DNA of 11,616 nucleotides from Lautropia sp. (GTDB lineage Bacteria > Pseudomonadota > Gammaproteobacteria > Burkholderiales > Burkholderiaceae_E), in assembly GCA_013813615.1 (NCBI GenBank), contig JACCRJ010000262.1, positions 1 to 11,616 of the forward strand, written 5' to 3'. Made by a program: the position numbers and the translations under genes. Below the pieces are notes generated by a model. The model did no database searches, was not told the origin of the DNA, and saw nothing but the letters and a program-made list of their open reading frames with translations. Below are positions 6,475 through 11,616 of the stretch, in pieces. The first letter of the stretch is position 1. The number at the start of each line of letters is the position of its first letter.

Positions 6475-6963
6475 CTAGACTTTCCTGACGGCTGGCAACC
6501 AGGGCTGCGCAACTTCGATCATGGTTTCCAGCAGCGGCCTCGCGGCAGCCGCCTGCCATGAAGCCGTCTGGGAGAAGCCCATGCGGTGGGCAATGACGGC
6601 AGCCACCAGAACCACCAGTCCCGCACGCGCGACTCCGAGGGCGGCGCCGAGCATCCGGTCCACGCCCGCCAGGCCGACCGAGCGCGCACCCTTGAGAAAG
6701 ACCACGCCGATCAGCCGCACGACCATGAACGTCAGCAGGAACGCGACGATGTAGAGCACCCACATCGGGACGCCGCTGATTCCGAACTGCTGGCCGATCA
6801 CCATACCGACGAGCGGCGCACCGATGATCCCGAGGATCCAGGCGGCAAGACCGAAAACCGTCCTGATCATGCCGCGCCAGATACCGAGCCCGGTTGAAAC
6901 GAAAGCCACAGTGAGGATGAACCAGTCCCAGCTCGTGAGGGACGGGATGAGGCCGTCGGGCAT
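6475..6963 (-). CDS. cvpA: CvpA family inner-membrane protein
   Basis: Small integral membrane protein, 162 residues from the ATG at 6963. Four hydrophobic segments are visible at about 13-29, 36-57, 66-89 and 104-126. The sequence WDWFILTVAFVSTGLGIWRGMIR near the N-terminus and the GLAGVDRMLGAALGVARAGL stretch before the last segment are diagnostic of the CvpA family (split here only by description). In E. coli CvpA was named for a role in colicin V production; its exact function is poorly defined, with links to envelope homeostasis. A TTG at 6978 would add five residues but overlaps the upstream gene; the ATG four bases after that gene's stop is preferred. It sits directly before purF, as in many proteobacteria. 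Confidence 0.92.
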   Translation of the reverse strand: MPDGLIPSLTSWDWFILTVAFVSTGLGIWRGMIRTVFGLAAWILGIIGAPLVGMVIGQQFGISGVPMWVLYIVAFLLTFMVVRLIGVVFLKGARSVGLAGVDRMLGAALGVARAGLVVLVAAVIAHRMGFSQTASWQAAAARPLLETMIEVAQPWLPAVRKV

Positions 6964-6967
6964 TCGG

Positions 6968-7936
6968 CTAGAGCGCAATGATGGCAGCTGTCACGCCCGC
7001 GCGCTTCAGGTCCTGCTGCGCGCGTTCCGCGTCCTGGCGGCTGGCGAAGGGCCCGACGCGCACGCGGATCCAGTCCCCCTGCGCCGTCTTGACTGTCTCC
7101 TGATACGGCCTGAGGCCGACCTGGACCGCGCGATCCAATACCGACCGCGCGCTCTGCACGTTGCTATAGGCGCCAATCTGCACCAGGAACTTGCGCGACG
7201 CCGTCTTTGCGGCAACGCCGGCGGACTGGCTGCCCGCAGCCGGGTCGGCACGCTCGATCAGCCGGGCAAGCACGTCCGGCTCGCCGGCGCGAGTGGGCAG
7301 CCTGTCCTGCGCCAATGGCGGCTTGTCCTGCGCCAATGGCGGCTTGTCCTGGACCAGCGGTGGCGGAGCCGGCTCGCCGCGATTGGAGGGCTTCACGAGG
7401 TCCTGCCTGGGCTGCTGGCGGGCAACTGCCGGCGGTGCGGCAGCGGCGGCGGGGATCGGCGGCGCCGGCGCGCCCGCAGCAGGAGATCCCGGCGGCGTGA
7501 CGGCCTTGACGGCGGACCTGGTATTGGCCGGGTCGGACGCGCTGGCATCGTTACGGCGTGCTGCCGCCGTCGCAGCTGGAGTCTGGGTGGCCGCCAGGTT
7601 GCCGATGGCGCCAGTCGTCACAGCACCGGGTTCCGTACCCCTGGCTGGTTCAGCCGACCCGGAAGATGCAGCGGCGCCGGCTCTTTGCGCACCCGCGTTG
7701 GCATCCGCTCTGGCGGATGCAGCACCGTCAGCCGGACCCCGGGCCGACCCCGCGAGTTCGATCGGCAGGTCCCAGTCGCGAGGACGCGGTTCCGATTCGA
7801 GTACCAGGGGAACGACGATGGCGGCGATCAGGCTCAAGCAGATGGCCCCGACCAGCCGGTGGCGCGCCCGCTTCTTCTGGACGAGTGACGGATCGATGGC
7901 GCCGTCACCAGAGGATCGAGTTTGCTGGCGCGACAT
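6968..7936 (-). CDS. SPOR-domain protein, DedD-like
   Basis: Bitopic inner-membrane protein of 322 residues. There is a short basic cytoplasmic N-terminus (QKKRARHR, 20-27), one membrane segment at about 28-46 (LVGAICLSLIAAIVVPLVL), and a long Pro/Ala-rich, probably disordered periplasmic linker (about 60-245). The C-terminal SPOR domain begins FLVQIGAYSNVQSA and includes WIRVRVGPFASRQDAERA. SPOR domains bind denuded glycan strands of septal peptidoglycan, so a role at the division site, as for E. coli DedD, is likely. The position between folC and cvpA is the usual dedD place, which supports orthology, but the linker is too variable to be certain. The start is the ATG at 7936, ten bases after the folC stop. 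The linker carries an exact 7-residue repeat. Confidence 0.9.
   Translation of the reverse strand: MSRQQTRSSGDGAIDPSLVQKKRARHRLVGAICLSLIAAIVVPLVLESEPRPRDWDLPIELAGSARGPADGAASARADANAGAQRAGAAASSGSAEPARGTEPGAVTTGAIGNLAATQTPAATAAARRNDASASDPANTRSAVKAVTPPGSPAAGAPAPPIPAAAAAPPAVARQQPRQDLVKPSNRGEPAPPPLVQDKPPLAQDKPPLAQDRLPTRAGEPDVLARLIERADPAAGSQSAGVAAKTASRKFLVQIGAYSNVQSARSVLDRAVQVGLRPYQETVKTAQGDWIRVRVGPFASRQDAERAQQDLKRAGVTAAIIAL
7303..7365 (-). repeat. 21-bp tandem repeat in the SPOR protein linker
   Basis: Two exact 21-bp copies (7303-7323 and 7324-7344) are followed by a degenerate third (7345-7365). On the coding strand each encodes the seven residues PPLAQDK, giving a run of QDK-PPLAQDK-PPLAQDR at about residues 196-212. 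The repeat keeps frame and lies in the probably disordered periplasmic linker, where length change should be tolerated. Confidence 0.85.
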
Positions 7937-7946
7937 CAGTGGCTAT

Positions 7947-9374
7947 TCACGTATTGCGGCTGCTTGGTCCTGCCGACTGCGTGGCGGCGTCAATCGGAAT
8001 GGTCTGACTTTCGACTCCTGCCGCACCATCAACCTGGTTGAGGGCGCCGGCCACGGTCAGGAAGGACCCGAAGACGAGGATTCTATCATTCGCATCCGCC
8101 CGCCCGCGGGCCAGCGCCACACCCTGCGCCGCTGTTGGGACGCATACAACGCTGGTGTCCAAGCCCCGCCGCACGTCGACGCGGTCTTCGATACCGGCAG
8201 CTCGCAGCCGTGCCGCCAGGTGCTCCGAGCTGCTGCCGCGAGGCCCCGGCAGCGTGCAGCAGATCCAGTGATCGATGGCCCCCTTCAGGTGGCCGATCAC
8301 CGCGTCGATGTCCTTGTCCGACAGCATGCCGAAGACCGCAAACGTCCGCGGAAAGAAGCCCATGCTCTCGAGGTTGCGCGCGAGGTGCGCGGCCGCATGC
8401 GGGTTGTGCGCGACGTCCAGGATGACTGACGGCCTGCCCGGCAGCACCTGGAACCGGCCGGGCAGGTCCACCAGCGCAAAGCCCTTGCGCACCGCCTGGG
8501 CGCTGACTGGCAGCGCAACCCGGGTCGCCTCGAGCGCCGCCAGCACGCCCGAGGCATTGAGCAGCTGGTTGGCGCCGCGAAGCGCCGGATACGCAAGGCT
8601 GTTGCGACGCTGACCGCGCCCGCCGTACGACCATTGCTGGCGATCGCCCGCGTAGTTGAAGTCGCGCCCGAAGCGCCAGAGGTCCGCACCCGTCCCGGCC
8701 GCATGGTCCACCACCGACTGCGGCGGCTGCGGATCGCTGCAGATGGCCGGCTTGCCGGCGCGCATGATGTGGGCCTTCTCCCAGCCGATGCGCTCGCGCG
8801 AATCGCTCAGGTAGTCGGCATGGTCGATGTCGATGCTGGTGAGGATCGCGCAATCGGCGTCGACGACGTTGACCGCATCGAGCCGTCCGCCGAGGCCGAT
8901 CTCCAGAACCAGGGCGTCCAGCGGCAGCCGGGAGAAAAGCCGCAGGATTGCCAGCGTGGTGAACTCGAAATAGGTCAAGCTGGTGTCGCCTCGCGCCGCC
9001 TCGATGACCTCGAACTGCTCGATCAGCGCGTCATCGTCCGCCGACGCACCATCGATGCGGGCACGTTCGTTGAACCTCAGAAGGTGCGGCGAGGTATAGC
9101 AGCCGACTCGGTAGCCGGCGGCGAGCAGGATCGCCTCCAGCATTGCGCAGGTGGACCCCTTGCCATTGGTGCCACTCACCACGTACTTGATTCCGGGCAG
9201 CGTCACCTCGAGCCGATCGAAGACATCCCGGACCCGCGCAAGTCCGAGGTCGATCGGCCGTGAATGCATCCGCTCGATATGCTCGAGCCACTGGTCAAGC
9301 GTCTTCAAGTGCCGCCCGCACCCGATGCGTTCCTGCGCAACAGGCCCCGATCCGATCGGCCCCCGCGCGCGCAC
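7947..9374 (-). CDS. folC: Dihydrofolate synthase / folylpolyglutamate synthase
   Basis: Mur-ligase family enzyme that adds glutamate to dihydropteroate and extends the glutamate tail of folates, using ATP. Visible: LDQWLEHIERMHSRPIDLGLARVRDVF at the N-terminus (a conserved FolC opening, about 26-52), P-loop SGTNGKGST (67-75), TSPHLLRFNERARIDG, LVLEIGLGGRLDAVN, the metal/ATP region SIDIDHADYL, and the C-domain motif VILDVAHNPHAA. The protein has 475 residues if it starts at the GTG at 9374, six bases after the accD stop. A TTG at 9308, just before KTLDQWL, would give a shorter protein aligned to many homologues. No ATG is available before the conserved block, and neither candidate has a strong Shine-Dalgarno. 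The length and accD-folC order fit the family. Confidence 0.95.
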   Translation of the reverse strand: MRARGPIGSGPVAQERIGCGRHLKTLDQWLEHIERMHSRPIDLGLARVRDVFDRLEVTLPGIKYVVSGTNGKGSTCAMLEAILLAAGYRVGCYTSPHLLRFNERARIDGASADDDALIEQFEVIEAARGDTSLTYFEFTTLAILRLFSRLPLDALVLEIGLGGRLDAVNVVDADCAILTSIDIDHADYLSDSRERIGWEKAHIMRAGKPAICSDPQPPQSVVDHAAGTGADLWRFGRDFNYAGDRQQWSYGGRGQRRNSLAYPALRGANQLLNASGVLAALEATRVALPVSAQAVRKGFALVDLPGRFQVLPGRPSVILDVAHNPHAAAHLARNLESMGFFPRTFAVFGMLSDKDIDAVIGHLKGAIDHWICCTLPGPRGSSSEHLAARLRAAGIEDRVDVRRGLDTSVVCVPTAAQGVALARGRADANDRILVFGSFLTVAGALNQVDGAAGVESQTIPIDAATQSAGPSSRNT

Positions 9375-9380
9375 ACGGGT

Positions 9381-10256
9381 TCACGTCGCAGCGACGGGCG
9401 GCTGCTTCATCAGCAGCGCGATCAGGCCGGCGATCTCGCTGCGCATATTGCGGCGATGGACGATCATGTCGATGGCGCCCTTCTCCAGGAGGAACTCCGC
9501 GCGCTGGAAGCCCTCCGGCAGCTTCTCCCGCATCGTCTGCTCGATCACCCGCGGGCCGGCGAAGCCCACCAGGGCCCGCGGTTCGGCGATGACCACGTCA
9601 CCGAGGAAGCAGAAGCTGGCGGACACGCCGCCCATGGTCGGGTCGGTCAGCACGGAGATGTACGGAACGCGTTCAGCCGAGAGCCGGGTCAGCGCGGCCG
9701 TGGTCTTGGCCATCTGCATCAGCGACAGCAGGCCTTCCTGCATCCGCGCGCCGCCGGAGGCGGCGATCGAGATGAAAGGCGCGCGCTGCTGGATGGCGGC
9801 CTGCACGCCGCGGGCGAAGCGCTCGCCCACCACCGAGCCCATCGAGCCGCCCATGAACTCGAACTCGAAGCAGGCAACCACCACAGCGAGCGTGTGGATG
9901 GAACCGCTCATCACCACCATCGCCTCGGTTTCCGAGGAGTCGGTCGTCGCCTGCAGGAGTCGGTCGGAATACTTGCGGCTGTCCTTGAATTTGAGCGGGT
10001 CCAGCGGCCGCACTTCCTGGCCCAGTTCCACCCGGCCGTCCGGATCCAGGAGCCTGTCCAGCCGCATCCGCGCGGTCAGCCGCATATGGTGCTCGCACTT
10101 GGGGCAGACGTTCAGGTTGTTCTGCAGGTCCGTCGAGTACAGCACCGCATCGCAGTCGGGACACTTGATCCAGAGGCCTTCCGGAACCGACCTGGGTTTG
10201 GCAGTACCTTCAGAGCGCTTCAGCCCCGGGGGAAGAATCTTGTCGAGCCAGGTCAT
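9381..10256 (-). CDS. accD: Acetyl-CoA carboxylase carboxyltransferase subunit beta
   Basis: Beta subunit of the carboxyltransferase that, with AccA, moves CO2 from biotin on AccB to acetyl-CoA, making malonyl-CoA for fatty-acid synthesis. It has 291 residues from the ATG at 10256. This start is chosen because [10 protein letters not shown] is the typical AccD N-terminus; upstream in-frame codons would overlap trpA. The zinc ribbon is C32-x2-C35 and C51-x2-C54. The crotonase-fold core includes [32 protein letters not shown], and [14 protein letters not shown], followed by [21 protein letters not shown]. It lies 31 bases downstream of trpA and is followed closely by folC, a widely conserved order. 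No clear Shine-Dalgarno is visible. Confidence 0.98.
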   Translation of the reverse strand: MTWLDKILPPGLKRSEGTAKPRSVPEGLWIKCPDCDAVLYSTDLQNNLNVCPKCEHHMRLTARMRLDRLLDPDGRVELGQEVRPLDPLKFKDSRKYSDRLLQATTDSSETEAMVVMSGSIHTLAVVVACFEFEFMGGSMGSVVGERFARGVQAAIQQRAPFISIAASGGARMQEGLLSLMQMAKTTAALTRLSAERVPYISVLTDPTMGGVSASFCFLGDVVIAEPRALVGFAGPRVIEQTMREKLPEGFQRAEFLLEKGAIDMIVHRRNMRSEIAGLIALLMKQPPVAAT

Positions 10257-10287
10257 GGGTCGCGTCGTTGCTTCTTTTGATTGCTTT

Positions 10288-11154
10288 TCATGAGCGCTTG
10301 CCGGCGCCGCCACTGCGCGGTTGCAGCTGCGATTGCGGCCGCGGTTGCGCCTGCATCCGCGCATCCATCGCGGCCCGCAGCGAGCCGATCAGCTCACCGG
10401 CGCGTGCTTGCGCACCGCTCGCCCCGCCCTGCTCCAGGACCTCGATCAGCCGGCTGCCGATGACGACCGCATCAGCGAAGACGGACACCCGCGCTGCCGT
10501 CGGGCCGTCCTTGATGCCGAAGCCCACGCCGACCGGCAACCCGGTCGCCTGCTGGATCTTCGGGACCTGGCGTGCGACCTCCTCGATGTCGATGTTGGCG
10601 GCGCCGGTGACGCCCTTGAGCGAGACGTAGTAGACGTAGCCGCTGGCCAGTTGCGCAACCTGCCTGAACCGTGCTTCGCTGCTGGTGGGCGCCAGCAGAA
10701 AGATGGGATCGATCCGCCGGCTGCGCATCTCGGCAGCGAATTCCGCAGCCTCTTCCGGCGGGCAGTCGACCAGCAGCACGCCGTCGACGCCGACAGCAGC
10801 GGCGCGCTCGGCGAACGCCTTCAAACCCATGCGTTCGACGGGATTGCAGTAGCCCATCAGCACCACCGGGGTGCTGTCGTTGCTGCTGCGGAAGGCTTTC
10901 ACGTAGTCCATCACGTCGCCGAGGCCGATTCCAGCGGCCAGTGCCTTGTCGCCCGCGCGCTGGATGACCGGGCCGTCTGCCATCGGATCCGAGAACGGAA
11001 CGCCGAGCTCGATGATGTCGGCGCCATTCTCCACCAGCGCATGCATCAGCGGCACGGTGGAGGCGGGCTCCGGGAAGCCGCTGGTGATGTAGGGGATCAG
11101 CGCGCGTCGAGAGGTGGCCTTGAGCTTTTCGAACGTGGCCGATATCCGCGACAT
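10288..11154 (-). CDS. trpA: Tryptophan synthase alpha chain
   Basis: TIM-barrel subunit that cleaves indole-3-glycerol phosphate to indole and glyceraldehyde 3-phosphate; indole passes to TrpB in the alpha2-beta2 complex. It has 288 residues. The catalytic residues fall at the same numbers as in the enteric enzyme: Glu49 in [10 protein letters not shown] and Asp60 in [19 protein letters not shown], the [11 protein letters not shown] loop, and [10 protein letters not shown] are also present. The C-terminus carries an extra Gln/Pro/Arg-rich tail of about 20 residues ([13 protein letters not shown] onward), absent from the 268-residue E. coli protein. The ATG lies three bases after the trpB stop, so the two genes are probably translationally coupled. 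Confidence 0.98.
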   Translation of the reverse strand: MSRISATFEKLKATSRRALIPYITSGFPEPASTVPLMHALVENGADIIELGVPFSDPMADGPVIQRAGDKALAAGIGLGDVMDYVKAFRSSNDSTPVVLMGYCNPVERMGLKAFAERAAAVGVDGVLLVDCPPEEAAEFAAEMRSRRIDPIFLLAPTSSEARFRQVAQLASGYVYYVSLKGVTGAANIDIEEVARQVPKIQQATGLPVGVGFGIKDGPTAARVSVFADAVVIGSRLIEVLEQGGASGAQARAGELIGSLRAAMDARMQAQPRPQSQLQPRSGGAGKRS

Positions 11155-11157
11155 CGG

Positions 11158-11616
11158 CTAGAGCTCCCGGCCGGCGCGCTGCGCGACGGTGTGCATGTCC
11201 TTGTCGCCGCGGCCAGAGAGATTGACCAGGATCGTCTGGTTGGCAGGCAAGGTGGCGGCAAGGCGGGCGGCGTAGGCAAGCGCATGACTGGATTCCAGCG
11301 CCGGGATGATGCCTTCGATACGGCAGCAGGTGTGAAAAGCCGCCAGCGCTTCCTCGTCGTCGACGACCACGTACTGAGCCCGGCCGGAATCCTTCAGCCA
11401 GGCATGCTCGGGGCCGACGCCAGGGTAGTCCAACCCAGCCGAGACGGAATGGGTTTCGACGATCTGCCCGTTGGCGTCCTGCAGCAGGTAGGTGCGGTTG
11501 CCATGCAGCACGCCGGGCACGCCGCGCGTCAGCGAGGCCGAATGCTTGCCCGAATCGATGCCCAGGCCGCCCGCCTCCACGCCGATCAGCCGCGTGTTCT
11601 CGTACGGGATGTAGGG
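11158..11616 (-). CDS. trpB: Tryptophan synthase beta chain, C-terminal part (5' end outside window)
   Basis: PLP-dependent subunit that condenses indole with serine to give tryptophan. Only the last 153 or so residues are present; the frame runs off the window edge, so the start, the Schiff-base lysine and the phosphate-binding loop are not visible. Visible: [46 protein letters not shown], the conserved [15 protein letters not shown] with the glutamate that contacts PLP, and [14 protein letters not shown] at the C-terminus. It is the first gene of the visible minus-strand cluster and is followed after three bases by trpA. Confidence 0.97.
   Translation of the reverse strand, partial: PYIPYENTRLIGVEAGGLGIDSGKHSASLTRGVPGVLHGNRTYLLQDANGQIVETHSVSAGLDYPGVGPEHAWLKDSGRAQYVVVDDEEALAAFHTCCRIEGIIPALESSHALAYAARLAATLPANQTILVNLSGRGDKDMHTVAQRAGREL

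Noticed and set aside
5030..6478. 482-codon plus-strand open frame opposite purF
   Set aside because: Antisense shadow of purF; no domain, and purF is unambiguous.
6964..6978. TTG start for cvpA five codons upstream
   Set aside because: It overlaps the end of the SPOR gene; the ATG at 6963 fits the family length.
7191..8429. 412-codon plus-strand frame across the SPOR gene and the folC 3' end
   Set aside because: It spans the boundary of two clear genes on the other strand and has no motif; it mirrors the Ala/Pro-rich linker.
9151..10293. 380-codon plus-strand frame opposite folC and accD
   Set aside because: Ser/Arg-rich antisense shadow crossing two well-supported genes.
10257..10364. 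N-terminal extension of accD to an earlier in-frame start
   Set aside because: It would overlap the trpA C-terminus, and the typical AccD N-terminus [10 protein letters not shown] begins at 10256.

Overview
The window is GC-rich and densely coded, and looks like the chromosome of a proteobacterium. The gene order trpB-trpA-accD-folC-SPOR protein-cvpA-purF-metZ is the one seen in Beta- and many Gammaproteobacteria. PurF reads most like betaproteobacterial homologues from memory, so I favour a beta- or related gammaproteobacterium without naming a genus. No tRNA, rRNA, CRISPR array, transposon or phage gene was seen.

Layout. Positions 1-1848 (+) hold the C-terminal part of an error-prone DNA polymerase, DnaE2, whose start lies outside the window. 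It meets the rest of the window tail to tail. From 11616 down to 1924 everything is on the minus strand: trpB (3' end only), trpA, accD, folC, a DedD-like SPOR-domain protein, cvpA and purF, packed with gaps of 3 to 50 bases. A 215-base gap (4686-4900) follows, then metZ, and then a SAM-dependent methyltransferase with a zinc-ribbon (Trm112-like) N-terminus.

The most interesting region is the purF-metZ gap. On the metZ strand it holds a candidate -10 box (TATATT), then a sequence I recognise as a SAM-II type riboswitch aptamer (about 4876-4821). Its pseudoknot uses the GGGG of a Shine-Dalgarno-like AGGGG. Unusually, the ATG just after this site does not start metZ. It opens a 13-codon reading frame; five bases after its stop a 29-codon frame begins, and that frame's TGA overlaps the metZ ATG (ATGA). 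This could be a translational relay from riboswitch to metZ, or chance. The same leader has an alternative stem before a T-run and a strong inverted repeat.

Together the minus-strand genes cover the end of tryptophan synthesis, malonyl-CoA and folate synthesis, cell-envelope/division functions, the first committed step of purine synthesis, and methionine synthesis by direct sulfhydrylation. The last appears to be under SAM feedback, possibly with the methyltransferase in the same transcript.
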